DNA of 64,000 bases from contig CAKAKS010000031.1 of NCBI GenBank assembly GCA_916700875.1, forward strand, positions 14,643,124 through 14,707,123. The letters run 5' to 3'. The DNA comes from Sebastes aleutianus (taxonomy: Eukaryota; Chordata; Actinopteri; Perciformes; Sebastidae). The notes under the pieces were generated by a model. It did not search any database. It saw nothing but the letters and a program-made list of their open reading frames with translations, and was not told where the DNA came from. The position numbers were made by a program, and so were the translations under genes. Of this stretch, positions 27,101 through 34,962 are shown piece by piece (position 1 is the stretch's first letter; each line of letters opens with the position of its first letter).

Positions 27101-30100
27101 GCGTGCGGCACTCAGTGCAGAATAGACGCTCAGCATCTCGCCGCATCTCAGCATCCCATTACAAAGGATTCAAAAAAGAAAAAAGCATGAACATAGCGGT
27201 TGTGCCGATTGCTTGCCATTCCCTGCGGTTGGCTTGTCAATAACGCGGTTATTGCGACAGCCCTACGTTGGCTTCAACAGTACTCCAGCAATTATTTGAC
27301 GCGTAAACGTGTTGAAATTGTGCATTAATTCATCCATTGACTTCAAAACGTGAACACAATCTGTGATCAAAATAAACATAAAACAATGTTAAAAATAAAC
27401 ATCCTCCCTGCACAATCTTATATGTACTGTAGCCGATGATTAACTCCCTGTTGTTGAGTATTTGGGATCTTTTCTTTTATCTCCACTTCCTGCAGTCATT
27501 TGCCTTAGAAACCTCTATAGTCTGCTATAAGTAAAAGAAAATGTACTTTTCTTTAAATGTTACAATTATCAGCATTAGGACCAGCAATAGACAGCCTTGT
27601 GAATATGTCCAATGACCTCTAAAGTCAATACTAAGCCTCTCTGATCAAAGCCATCTGATACCTGTTATGGATAAACAGGTTTGATATGAAAATAAGGATG
27701 AAGGTGTGCCATATGATAATACTGAATGTGGGCCAGCAGTATTTTCATGTCTACACTGTTATCAAAGTAAAGTGAACCTTCTGGGAATGCTTTGAACATC
27801 ACTAACAGTCTGAAATTTTGGAAATCCAGGAAATTTGAACTTAACCATACAATAATTAAAGGTATGGAGCACATTACTGTAAATCTACAACAACGAAAAT
27901 GAGCTGAAAGGTCTGAAGCGTGTTTACTGGTGCTGAGCAAATGTTTTCACTGATGCAATCAAACAGAACTACAACAGATGTTTGTATTGCATGTTGGATA
28001 ATAAGAGTGCATTTGTGGTTCATTGACTTCTGCAGCTTTGGGATTCAAGATCAAAATATTGATGTTTACTTTAGTTTAAATATCCATTTCTCATCAGCTT
28101 TAAAGTATGTCAGTGATGATCCACTCCCCTTCCTCCTGCAGATCAAACAACGTGATGCATCTGCAAAGTTGAAGACCAAAACTGAGGCTGTGGTTACACT
28201 TGTCTTTTCACTACGACTAGATTTTCACAGTCATTGCATCCTCGCATGATTGGATGACAAAAAGTCGCATTGAAAGGGCAAGTGTAACCACAGCCAGAGA
28301 AAACTTCACTTCAATGTCTTCACACTCTTCTTTTTCCGTTATCCTCAGCATCTGTAAACAATCTACACAAGTACGAAACACCTCTCATCATCAGTGACTG
28401 CTGTTCCACAGGCTTGAACTCAACGGACACATGTAAAAACAAGCAGATGAAGAAAACCTATTCATAACTTTGACAACAAAAAGCGTAAGTAACCCGAGGG
28501 ACACCAAAACCAAACAATTTTGATAATCGATTATATTTGATTAAGTACTTTTTTAAGCAAAAATCTTTCTATCTTCCATGATAGTAAATGTATAGCAAAG
28601 TTGGGTTATGGACTGTTGGTTGTATAAAACAAGCATTTCGTAGAGGTTAAAATGGAATTAGGGAAATTTGTGATGGGAATTTCTGACTATTTTTCATACC
28701 AAATTATTCATAGAGAAAATACATCTGCAGATTAATTGATGGTAAAAAAGAAAAAGTTAAAAAAAATGCAATCTATTTACCTTATTCAGAGAGTGAGAGT
28801 GTAGTGGCAAAGTCTTGAAACAAACACCTTAAACAAATTCAATTTTCAATTGGAGCTAAAACGATTGATTAATCAAATGATCAACAGAAAATTATTTTAA
28901 TTATTGATTCATTGTTTGAGTCACTTTTCAAGCAAAATGACAAAAATGTGCTGGTACCTGCTTCTTCAATGTGTTCTGTTAACTGAATATCTCGGGGTTT
29001 TGAACTGTCGGTCAGACAAAACAAGACATTTACAGACGTCACCTTGGGCTCAAAGAAGCTCTAATAGGCCTTTTCCACTACTTTCTGACATGTTATAGAC
29101 TAAGCTTTTTAATCCTAGCAGATACTTTAAAGTTATTAACAGCAACAAGTTCTTAACATCTCACATTTATTTTTACAGGACACTCTTCAGAGTTCAGCTC
29201 ATGCTGTCCTTCTCATTTCTAATTACCGTATTAATAGGCTACATGGATGTTAACCTCTCTGAGAGAGGCTTTGTGAATCACGCCACTCCAGTGTGTAATG
29301 CGTGACCAGCTTGATTGAATTCTAAGTGTGTTGATTTGCTCTCAGCTCAGCACTCAGCTTTTTCTAGTGGCGTGTTGAAAATACCAACCAATACCAAGAA
29401 CAAGCAATACCGACCCAGCCCTTACTTATTCTTAGCTGTGGAATTTCCTTTTGAACCAACTCCTGTCATAATATTGAAGGCAGAAACATACATTATATAT
29501 GGGACATCTGCTGGGAAAAGCCTTTCCACATGGTGTGTTTGCTAATGGAGAAGGAACTTTGACTAAAGCTAATCTAACTGTGGGGAATAGGAAATGCTGA
29601 TTGCACAGTGCAGGCCACTGAACCTATAATAACAGATCCTCCTTCACCTCAAGGAGTTTGAGCTTCTCATTAGAGCCACTCCTTCTGGGAGGCAACACAC
29701 AGCCCATCACTGTCCAATTTCACAATGCAAGTCACAGCAACAGACACATAACTCCAATAATAAGAGCAACCATAACATCTCATGATATATGATATTAAAC
29801 TTTATATTTATTTGATTTTTATATGATATTTAACTTCACGAGAGAAAAAAGTCGTAATATTACAAGAATAAAGTCATAACTTTACGAGAAAAAAAGTCGT
29901 AATATAACGCGAATAAAGTCATAACTTTACGAGAAAAATGTCGGAATATTACGAGAATAAAGTCATAACTTTACGAGAAAAAAAGTTGTAATATTAAGAG
30001 AATAAAGTCATAACTTAACGAGAAAAAAAGTTGTAATATTAAGAGAATAAAGTCATAACTTTACGAGAACAAAAGGCGTAATATAATTCGAATAAAGTCA

Positions 30101-31427
30101 TAACTTTACGAGAAAAAAGTCGTAATATTACGAGAATAGTCATAACTTTACGAGAAATAAAGTTGTAATATTAAGAGAATAAAGTCATAACTTAACGAGA
30201 AAAAAAGTTGTAATATTAAGAGAATAAAGTCATAACTTTACGAGAAAAAAGTCGTAATATTACGAGAATAAAGTCATAACTTTAAAAGAAAAAAAGTCGT
30301 AATATTACAAGAATAAAGTCATAACTTTACGAGAAAAAAAGGCGTAATATAACGCGAATAAAGTCATAACTTTACGAGAAAAAAGTCGTAATATAACGAG
30401 AATAAAGTAATAACTTTACGAGAAAAAAATTCATAATGTTATGAGAATAAAGTCATAACTTAACAAGAAAAAAAGCTGTAATGTAATATTATGAGAATAA
30501 AGTCATAGGTTTACGAGAAAAAAAGTCGTAATATTACGAGAATATAATCATAACTTTACGAGAAAAAAAGTCGTAGTATTACGAGAATAAAGTCATAACT
30601 TTTCGAGAATAAAGTCATAGCCTTACAAGAAAAAAGTTGTAATATAACGAGAATAAAGTCATAACTTAACGAAAAAGAAAAGTCGTAAAATAACGAGAAT
30701 AAAGTCATAACTTTACGAGAAAAAAACACGTAAAATTACTACTTTATAATATTATATCTTTATTATCATAATATTACGACTTTTTTCTTGTAAACCTTTG
30801 ACTTTATTTTCATAATGTTACGACTTTTTTTCTCGTAAACCTTTGATTTTATTCTCGTTACATTATGACTTTATTCTCGAAATCTCAGATTTATTTTATT
30901 TCCTCAATGTGGCCCTAATAATCCGTTGTACCGTCGTACCATAGACCTACAACAATGATGAATAATAATGAAAATGTAAACAAAAAAACATTCCCCTCAT
31001 TTCATTCATTCCCTGTTGATTTTTTAAAAAAATCCCTGTTGATTTTTCAACAGGGAGCCACTAGAGAGGGGCTGAAGAGCCGCAGGTTGCAGAGACCCTG
31101 GTCTAGTCCAAATAGTCTCTGAGTAACTGCAGAGAAATGTGTTGCAACCGTCCCCAGTCTCCTCTACTGTGTTTAATCCCATCATTCTCATCAACACTCT
31201 TCTTGTGCACACAGCAGCAGTGCATTCAATGCAAAAAATGCATGACATCATGAAACAATCACGTGTGTTTTTATAAAGTTGTGAGGATGAAAGTGTGTTT
31301 TTACCTTTTTGAGGCGGTTGTGCATGAAATTGCGGAAAACTTGACCCACAAATAAACCAATGCCGACGACCAGCAGGGTGGCGCAGAGGATCCCGACCGC
31401 ATAGATTGCACAGGACCTCCGTGTCAT
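6621..31427 (-). CDS. scarb2: scarb2-like (LIMP-2 / CD36 family scavenger receptor class B), complete, 12 exons, 506 aa
   Basis: Exons (minus): 31427-31305, 20998-20841, 19491-19344, 19150-18959, 18802-18711, 18014-17895, 13194-13016, 9960-9842, 9443-9370, 9257-9206, 8218-8066, 6731-6621. All phases agree and total 506 aa (human LIMP-2 is 478). The product is a two-pass membrane protein: short N-terminal tail, first transmembrane helix at about 9-29, large luminal domain, second helix at about 444-465, and a 41-residue cytosolic tail. Family marks are GPYTY(R), the TVDELLWGY block, SFPHFY and the four LIMP-2 disulfide cysteines (C277, C318, C324, C335). N-glycosylation sequons are at N70, N101, N209, N252 and N408. 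LIMP-2 carries beta-glucocerebrosidase to lysosomes and moves lipid through the CD36-fold tunnel. Overall similarity is closer to LIMP-2 than to CD36 or SR-BI. Odd points: no DERAPLI-type tail signal, an altered ligand helix, and a GC-AG intron 4. Teleosts have several scarb2 paralogues; the nup54 neighbour marks this as the ancestral locus, but I cannot assign a paralogue letter. Confidence 0.93.
6736..7250. other. scarb2 intron 11, left part: no gene seen
   Basis: AT-rich intron with a short (ATA)n run at about 6830-6870 and a T/C-rich stretch. No other feature recognised. Confidence 0.6.
7259..7669 (+). mobile_element. hAT-like MITE, 411 bp, with perfect 8-bp target duplication
   Basis: Ends read AAGGGTTGTCAA and TTGACAACCCTA. 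The octamer GTTAATAT occurs on both sides (7251-7258 and 7670-7677). The interior contains a GATTAATCGC motif and GGGTACCCATAGAACCCAT. No coding capacity. It lies in scarb2 intron 11. A related copy in the opposite orientation is at 10641-11171. Confidence 0.82.
8066..8218 (-). CDS. scarb2: scarb2 exon 11: second transmembrane helix
   Basis: 51 codons. SVVIDDASA leads into hydrophobic residues from about 444 to 465 (FPLIIVGLGAIMLAVL and following), then the basic stop-transfer KARKQ. Donor GTATGT, phase 0. Confidence 0.92.
8695..9060 (+). repeat. Dispersed repeat with nuclear-receptor-like half-sites (copy 1)
   Basis: The repeat contains a perfect ERE-type palindrome AGGTCACGGTGACC (8739-8752) overlapping TGACCTTTGACC (8748-8759), and TGACCTTGACCTTTGACC at 8854-8871. 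A diverged copy in the other orientation lies at about 56375-56735. It is a common type of teleost repeat whose family name I cannot give. Located in scarb2 intron 10. Confidence 0.7.
9206..9257 (-). CDS. scarb2: scarb2 exon 10 (52 bp)
   Basis: A 52-bp exon encoding (A)KTRVLNDTIFPVMFINE, with sequon N408. It aligns with the IFPVMYLNE-type block of LIMP-2. Acceptor cgacag, donor GTAAGA, phase 0. Confidence 0.9.
9370..9443 (-). CDS. scarb2: scarb2 exon 9
   Basis: Encodes TTGVIVRANKRAQINIL to LSGF. Acceptor ttgcag, donor GTGAGT, phase 2. Confidence 0.92.
9485..9655 (+). repeat. Dispersed repeat fragment (ACTTTTACTTTTGATAC ... CCACCACT type)
   Basis: Shares phrases such as TACTTTTACTTTTGATAC, TTTTGAATGCAGGA and the CTTCCACCACT end with sequences at about 33540-34135, 40255-40330 and 62105-62565. 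A widespread teleost repeat; family not named. In scarb2 intron 8. Confidence 0.65.
9842..9960 (-). CDS. scarb2: scarb2 exon 8
   Basis: Encodes (G)APVVASFPHFY to FLDLNP. The SFPHFY and AIEGM blocks closely match LIMP-2. Acceptor acatag, donor GTAAGC, phase 0. Confidence 0.93.
9966..9990 (+). repeat. Short (GGAGA)n microsatellite
   Basis: Five tandem copies of a GAGGA-type pentamer directly upstream (in gene sense) of scarb2 exon 8, just beyond its acceptor. Confidence 0.8.
10440..10530 (+). repeat. hAT-like terminal fragment (TATCGGTGCATCCCTAA)
   Basis: GATCGGCCCCATTGTG leads into CAGTATCGGTGCATCCCTAA, an end typical of teleost hAT-type elements. No partner end was found nearby. Confidence 0.45.
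10641..11171 (-). mobile_element. hAT-like MITE, second copy, opposite orientation, perfect target duplication
   Basis: Ends TAGGGATAATAACGCG and GATTGACAGCCCTA, flanked by ATATAGAC at 10633-10640 and 11172-11179, a perfect 8-bp duplication. The interior matches the reverse complement of the 7259-7669 element, including ATGGGTTCTATGGGTACCC. In scarb2 intron 7. Confidence 0.82.
11195..11220 (+). repeat. (TA)n microsatellite
   Basis: Short TA run beside the hAT-like MITE. Confidence 0.7.
11220..12040. other. scarb2 intron 7, middle: no gene seen
   Basis: Unique-looking intron sequence. The open frame on the plus strand near 11780-12130 is a chance frame running into the CA repeat. Confidence 0.6.
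12045..12102 (+). repeat. (CA)n microsatellite
   Basis: About 29 CA units, nearly pure. Reading frames over it are artefacts of the repeat. Confidence 0.95.
13016..13194 (-). CDS. scarb2: scarb2 exon 7 (cysteine-rich loop)
   Basis: Encodes (R)SIHMEFEK to KVSPCRK, including KGIPAYRF, NEGFC, ECLGTG and SPC. C318, C324 and C335 match the human LIMP-2 cysteines 312, 318 and 329. Donor GTAAAT, phase 1. Confidence 0.93.
13458..14025 (+). mobile_element. Tc1/mariner deletion derivative
   Basis: Ends CACTCACCGGCCACTTTATT and its inverted copy AATAAAGTGGCCGGTGAGTG, flanked by the dinucleotide TA (13456-13457, 14026-14027). About 570 bp, against roughly 1.3-1.6 kb for complete Tc1 elements. Near the right end an internal extra copy of the left terminus (about 13974-13999) faces the right terminus as a hairpin. 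In scarb2 intron 6. Confidence 0.88.
13530..13886 (+). pseudogene. Truncated Tc1-type transposase, DNA-binding part only
   Basis: An open frame of 118 codons. From about residue 26, MGKKGDLSDFERGMVVGARR starts the paired helix-turn-helix domain, followed by LSISKTADLLGFSRTTISRV. The frame ends at TTRYN, before the DDE/DDD catalytic domain. It could bind its own termini but has no catalytic residues. Confidence 0.8.
14110..14205 (+). repeat. hAT-like terminal fragment (TTAGTCGACTAATCGACC)
   Basis: TTAGTCGACTAATCGACC then AAGAGGGGGCAGCCC is a common teleost hAT-type terminus. Only one end is visible. Confidence 0.5.
14210..15135. other. scarb2 intron 6, middle: nothing recognised
   Basis: AT-rich, no exon-like sequence and no repeat I can name. 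Confidence 0.5.
15141..15669 (+). mobile_element. TTAA-flanked MITE (piggyBac-like), 529 bp
   Basis: Inverted ends AGAGGACCTATTATGCT and AGCATAATAGGTCCTTTT, bounded by TTAA at 15137-15140 and 15670-15673. Contains two inverted CCAAT-type ACCAATCA motifs. No coding capacity. In scarb2 intron 6. Confidence 0.78.
15680..17830. other. scarb2 intron 6, remainder: no gene or clear repeat
   Basis: About 2.1 kb of apparently unique intron sequence. Short open frames show no family resemblance. Confidence 0.55.
17895..18014 (-). CDS. scarb2: scarb2 exon 6
   Basis: Encodes (S)KLTFWKTNQ to FTPDLC. Carries sequon N252 in the INGSDG motif and C277, the first conserved disulfide cysteine. Acceptor ttgcag, donor GTACAG, phase 2. 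Confidence 0.92.
18711..18802 (-). CDS. scarb2: scarb2 exon 5
   Basis: Encodes KNGSNNGEFV to ATWKGE, with sequon N209. It continues the LIMP-2 alignment directly after exon 4. Donor GTAGCG, phase 2. Confidence 0.9.
18959..19150 (-). CDS. scarb2: scarb2 exon 4: ligand-helix region and TVDELLWGY block
   Basis: 64 codons, AVMEKVKG to FGLMYK. It contains the CD36-family RTVDELLWGY block. The stretch aligned with the LIMP-2 ligand helix is divergent: T152 stands where human has His150, and there is a proline at 157. The intron after it begins GC, not GT (AAG then GCACGC); only this junction gives the phase 0 required by exon 5. Confidence 0.9.
19344..19491 (-). CDS. scarb2: scarb2 exon 3
   Basis: Encodes (R)EYRYKDNVTM to VNIPAW, with sequon N101. 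The SVGDP and NIP blocks align with LIMP-2. A long T-tract precedes the acceptor, the donor is GTGAGT, and the exon ends in phase 0. Confidence 0.93.
20063..20300 (-). mobile_element. PIF/Harbinger fragment with Myb/SANT-like reading frame
   Basis: On the minus strand the end GGGGGCGTTCACACCAG is followed by a frame encoding MSSGRGQTWTPDEVGRLLNI and WAEDDDSVFLEMP. W-x-x-x-EV-x-x-LL-x-IWA is typical of the Myb/SANT-like DNA-binding protein of Harbinger elements. The copy breaks off near 20063. In scarb2 intron 2. Confidence 0.6.
20841..20998 (-). CDS. scarb2: scarb2 exon 2
   Basis: Encodes EIVLVEG to QVGPYTY, including sequon N70 (NVT). The GPYTYR motif is a hallmark of the CD36 family. The acceptor is caacag and the donor GTGAGA; the exon ends in phase 2. 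Confidence 0.93.
21010..22445. other. scarb2 intron 1, near exon 2: no gene seen
   Basis: Open frames at 21.1-22.4 kb on both strands show no recognisable domain. No repeat was identified. Confidence 0.5.
22450..23671 (+). mobile_element. DNA transposon (AAGGCTACATCC ends) carrying a nested insertion
   Basis: Terminal inverted repeats AAGGCTACATCCACA and GTGGGATGTAGCCTT. Inner flanks (TTTTGTTTTAAAACG, GATCGTTTTAATTTC) also mirror each other. Net of the nested element it is about 650 bp, with no transposase. In scarb2 intron 1. Confidence 0.7.
22592..23150 (+). mobile_element. 559-bp insertion nested in the 22450-23671 transposon
   Basis: Flanked by the identical octamer GTCTGGAC at 22584-22591 and 23151-23158. 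Removing it rejoins TTTTAGTCTGGACGGACAG of the host element. An 8-bp duplication is hAT-like, but the ends (CAAGCCCCC, CATCCATG) do not show a clear inverted repeat. Confidence 0.72.
23735..23970 (+). mobile_element. Small hAT-like MITE (AGTGTTGTCA ends)
   Basis: Begins AGTGTTGTCACGATAC and ends TTTCTGACAACACT, an inverted terminal repeat of about 10 bp; 236 bp with CGATA-rich interior. TAGCTAGT-like flanks on both sides are imperfect. Confidence 0.6.
23980..24770. other. scarb2 intron 1 segment: nothing recognised
   Basis: No exon-like or repeat signature seen. Confidence 0.5.
24772..25085 (+). repeat. Teleost dispersed repeat (TATATAGCGCTTTTCTAG ... CTGAGCCACAGCCGCC)
   Basis: Starts GGACTTATATAGCGCTTTTC, passes CACTGATGGCAGAGGCTACT and TCTTGCTCAAGGACAC, and ends CTCTGAGCCACAGCCGCC. 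This is a very abundant type of teleost repeat; I cannot name its class with certainty. Confidence 0.7.
25698..25768 (+). repeat. 18-bp minisatellite, four copies
   Basis: CAGGGGCCTGGACCCC followed by C and A, tandemly repeated about four times with a trailing partial copy. GC-rich in an otherwise AT-rich intron. Confidence 0.9.
25780..28180. other. scarb2 intron 1 segment: mostly unrecognised
   Basis: Apart from the small tandem repeat, only one transposon-like edge is visible, at about 27240-27265 (CGCGGTTATTGCGACAGCCCTA in two parts), resembling ends of the 7.26-kb hAT-like family. No exon seen. Confidence 0.45.
26381..26419 (+). repeat. 20-bp tandem duplication
   Basis: CTCCACAACCCGGCATTA repeated twice in tandem, followed by CTCCACC. 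Confidence 0.85.
28186..28295 (+). mobile_element. 110-bp MITE with 17-bp perfect terminal inverted repeats
   Basis: GGCTGTGGTTACACTTG (28186-28202) and its exact inverse CAAGTGTAACCACAGCC (28279-28295). No coding capacity. No clear target duplication. Confidence 0.7.
28518..29090 (-). repeat. Two fragments of the GATTAATCGATTA dispersed repeat
   Basis: About 28518-28750 and 28848-29090 both carry the order ATTAAT-type terminus, CTTTTCAAGCAAAA, CTGAATATC, GACAAAACAAGACATTT, seen also at about 50094-50955, 51170-51300 and 61630-61770. Teleost MITE-like family, name not known. Confidence 0.6.
29100..29830. other. scarb2 intron 1 segment: nothing recognised
   Basis: Unique-looking sequence up to the AT-rich array. 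Confidence 0.5.
29835..31100 (-). mobile_element. hAT-like element with AT-rich array (copy 2, reverse orientation)
   Basis: About 1.06 kb of 43-bp-type units (GTCGTAATATTACGAG, AATAAAGTCATAAC, TTTACGAGAAAAAA), followed by CAATGTGGCCCTAATA and the terminus CGCAGGTTGCAGAGACCCTG, the reverse complement of the copy 3 start. Flank GTCTAGTC at 31101-31108. The other terminus is missing, so it looks end-truncated. It sits in scarb2 intron 1, about 200 bp from exon 1. Confidence 0.75.
31305..31427 (-). CDS. scarb2: scarb2 exon 1: N-terminus and first transmembrane helix
   Basis: 41 codons, MTRRSCAIYAVG to RLKK, ending phase 0 before donor GTAAAA. The frame stays open upstream to an ATG at 31697. 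The start at 31427 (aaacATGA, A at -3) is chosen because family members begin with only a few cytosolic residues before the hydrophobic helix. Confidence 0.9.
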
Positions 31428-31760
31428 GTTTGCAGGTGCTGCAGAAGGAGGAGACCTTAATATCCCGTTATACGTTAGACCACTAAGTTTCCTACACAAC
31501 TCAGAGAAAGTTCTCCTGACTGCAGAGAAGAAATCTTGTTTACTTTGGTGGTTAATAATGAAGCGGTTCACTTTGACAACCACGAGGTAACCCCGAAAAC
31601 AGCCTTGAAGTGGCGTCCTAAAGGCGCATTCAATGACATAAAAATGTAGCCAAGGAGTATTTGTAGCGGGCTGTAAAGTATCCCACTCCCTCTGCAAGAG
31701 GAGAGCGCTGATTGGTCGTTGGAGGAGCTGAGCGTGCGTATGTGCCCTGAACGCCTCACA
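31428..31760 (-). promoter_or_regulatory. Probable scarb2 promoter and 5' UTR
   Basis: A minus-strand CCAAT box lies at 31711-31715 (plus strand gattgg) in a moderately GC-rich stretch. No clear TATA box is present. An ATG at 31697 is in frame with the protein, but a start there would put about 90 residues before the first helix, unlike the family. Confidence 0.4.
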
Positions 31761-31995
31761 GCTTCAAGGACAACCAGTTGATTCATGCAAAAGCTCAAAC
31801 ACTGTTATATTACGAAAATACTACTGCAGAAGCCCTATATTGTAACTGACAGGACTTACATGAAGTCATAAAGATGTAATTGTGGTGTAATTATTTAAAA
31901 AAAATAAAAAATAAAAAAATTCTATCAACAGTTAGTTGACAGTATGAAGAAGTATTGGGGAGACTGGGGGACGGGTGGCACAGTTGGGTCTGGAC

Positions 31996-32695
31996 CAAGG
32001 GTCAGCAACCTGCGGCTCCGGAGCCACATGCAGGCTCTTTAGCCCCTCTCCAGTGACTCCCTGTGGATTTTTAAAAATGGAAATGAATAACTGTTTTTTG
32101 TTTACATTTTCATTTTTATTTATCATTGTTGTAGGTCTATGGTACGACGATCCAACGGAGTATTAGGGCCACATTGAGGAAAATAAAAGAAATCTGAGAT
32201 TTCGAGAATAAAGTCTTAATATTACGAGAAAAAAGTCATAATATTATAAAGTAGTAATTTTACGTGTTATTTTGTTTTTTTCTCGTAAAGTTATGACTTT
32301 ATTCTCGTAATATTACGACTTTTTTTCTTGTAAAGTTATGACTTTATTCTCATAATGTTACAACTTTTTTTTCTCGTAAAGTTATGACTTTATTCTCGTA
32401 ATGTTACGACTTTTTTTTCTCGTAAAGTTATGACTTTATTCTTGTAATGTTACCACTTTTTTTCTCGTAATATTATGACTTTATTCTGGAAATCTCAGAT
32501 TTTTTTTTCTCAATGTGGCCCTAATACTCCGTAGTACATTTGCTCTTTGGCCCTCACTGCATTAGACTTATATACTATATACTTAGACTATAAGCTATGT
32601 TACCTTCATCACAATACTCAAATGGCTCCAGAAAGATTATTATTTTTTTTTTTGCCTAAAGTGGCTCTTTTGATTGTAAAGGTTGCCGACCCCTG
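31996..32695 (+). mobile_element. hAT-like element with AT-rich array (copy 3)
   Basis: Left end CAAGGGTCAGCAACCTGC, right end GGTTGCCGACCCCTG; flanks GTCTGGAC and GTCTGGTG (6 of 8 match). A short array lies at about 32195-32500. It is just upstream of the scarb2 promoter, in opposite orientation to copy 2. Confidence 0.8.
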
Positions 32696-32699
32696 GTCT

Positions 32700-33535
32700 G
32701 GTGCATACTTGCCAACCTAGAGACTTCAAAAATAGAGAGGATTTCAAAACCAAAGCGTGGGGTTTGGGGTCCTCCCCCATAAAAAAAAAATGTTTCCTGC
32801 GTTCTGGTGACTTTTAAAGGTACTATATATAACAATTTACATGTATTAATTGCTCTGCATTGCCTATTCGTGAACAGATTGTAATGTAACTTAAAAACGG
32901 AGACCTTCCCCAACTTTCTCAGGTGCCTTTAATAGCCTGTGGACTGATTTCTATATAAAGGAGGCGGGACGGTTTTTCCTTCATAACTTTAGCTAATGAA
33001 ATAATTTGCAAATGGCAAGCTAGTTGGTATCATGGAGATTGGACATTACAGATAGTAACGGTGATATGTGATTGTAATGTAATGTCACGTCACTGTTTTG
33101 GCCGATGCCAAGGAAATGCGAGCACGACCGCAAGCAACAGGATGCTGACTGGTTTTGGTGAGAATGTGAAAAAAAAACTATATACAAAAATTAAAATCAA
33201 AACAAAAATAAACTTTAAAAAATAATACATTGTATGTCAGTGTTGTTGTTTTTTCTTGATGGATGTATCACTTTTAAGCGAGAAGATACTGGCAGTTCGT
33301 AAAAAATCTAAGAGATAAGAGATAGCTGTGACGTAATTTCACTTTTTCCCCTATATAACCACAACGCCCACACAGCAACGCGTCATGCACTCTGGTACTC
33401 AGTCGTATGGTTTAGACATACAGATATCCGTTGCTGTAAAGACCCTACTGATACAAACCCAACACTTCCTGGTGCTGCTTTATATCAAAATGTTTTCACC
33501 ATAGAACCATATTACAGCCGGTGGGTCAGACCATC
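32700..33535. other. Intergenic: a short repeat edge only
   Basis: CATACTTGCCAACCTAGAGAC at the start resembles a common dispersed-repeat edge. The remainder, to 33535, shows no gene. Confidence 0.4.
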
Positions 33536-33539
33536 AGAC

Positions 33540-34135
33540 TTAGTGGTGGAAGAAGTAAAAGTAGCAATGCCACAGTATAAAAATACTTCATTACAAGTAA
33601 AAGTCATGCATTAAACATTTCAATTAAGTAAAAGTAGGCTACATACTTAAAGTATCAGAAGTAAAAGTAGTCAAAACGCAGAGTGGCTACAGTCAGTGTT
33701 ATACTATAACATTATTGGATCATTATTATTGATGTATTAATATGTAAGCACTTTTGGTTTTGGTTAATCTGTAAGAATGGACCATATCTTATAAACTCAT
33801 CATATCTTCTGTATATAAAATATTGATTTAAAAATGATCTATACCTCTCTGAAACGTAGTGAAGTAGAAGTACAAGGTAACATAAAAAATGGAAATATTA
33901 ACAAGTAACAAGTACCGCAACATTGTTCTTAGGTACAGTCCTTGAGTAAATGTACTTAGTGTATCATTCAGACAATGACACTCCTAATCGTTTTTTCTGC
34001 AGAATGAGTACTTTTACTTTTGATACATTAAATACACCTTGCTGATACCCTTGTACTTTTACGTAAGCAAGATTTTGAATGCAGGATTTTGAATGGAGTA
34101 TTTTTACATTGTTGTATTACTTGTACGCAAGTAGA
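33540..34135 (+). repeat. Dispersed repeat (AGTGGTGGAAGAAGTA type)
   Basis: Starts TTAGTGGTGGAAGAAGTAAA and contains AAGTAAAAGTCATGCATT, then a reverse-sense part with TACTTTTACTTTTGATAC and TTTTGAATGCAGGAT. Same family as at 9485-9655 and 62105-62565. Confidence 0.65.
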
Positions 34136-34432
34136 ATCTAATGCAAAGCAAAGGGGAAATTAAACATTCATGCACTCATGCAAATTTTCTGTTTGTGTTC
34201 TGAAATGGCAATGCCAACATTTTTTCTAGTGACTGGGTTGGTTATTCGTATCTTAGACATTGTTCATGTTTTACTTTAACTTTACTGTCCTCAATGATAT
34301 TTTTTTCTTGCAGCCAGGCAAAACATAAAAAACACACACAGACATGAATAGGATACATAAAAAATACATAAAACATGTAAAACAAAGAACCTATTGACAT
34401 AAAAACCTATAAACTCACATACAATACAATAT

Positions 34433-34500
34433 ACACTCAGTTTATTAGGTACACCTAGCTAAGACTAAATCAGTCTAATAATATAAAATTATAGATTGTA
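34433..34500 (+). repeat. Mariner-like terminal fragment (CACTCAGTTTATTAGG)
   Basis: CACTCAGTTTATTAGGTACA then CCTAGCTAA resembles a second mariner/Tc1 terminus type; no opposite end found. Confidence 0.45.
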
Positions 34501-34962
34501 AAGACAACACATGTAAAAATAGGAAGTGCAGTCATCATGTCCTTAAATGACAGCTTGAATAAGGGTGTGGCTTTATCTCATATCAACACATGGTCTTAGT
34601 TTTGGTTGGTTGCTTTCAGCTTGAAGAGGCAGTTATCGCATCACTGGACCAAAATTGTCAACCACGAGACTGTGACCACAGTCACATCCTTATAACAGGC
34701 TCGGAATTACTGAATCATCCGGACACTTTTGAACTTCTGCATTTGTTGGAGAATGCATAAAGGTGAAAGGAAACAACATATCCGACATGGTGCCATCAAC
34801 CCTGACACACTGGGATCTGTCCACAGTCGATAACCATTAAAGGAAAGTTTCCTGTTTTTTTCAAGTATGTCTTAAAACAATGGCTACTGTAATCATTTAT
34901 CATGTCCATACTGGCTTTAAAGAGATCCCTCCCTAAAGCAATTCACTAATGGGCGTTATTAA

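Noticed and set aside
31248..31697. Longer scarb2 N-terminus starting at the in-frame ATG at 31697
   Set aside because: It would add about 90 hydrophilic residues before the first transmembrane helix, unlike any family member known to me; the 31427 ATG has good context.
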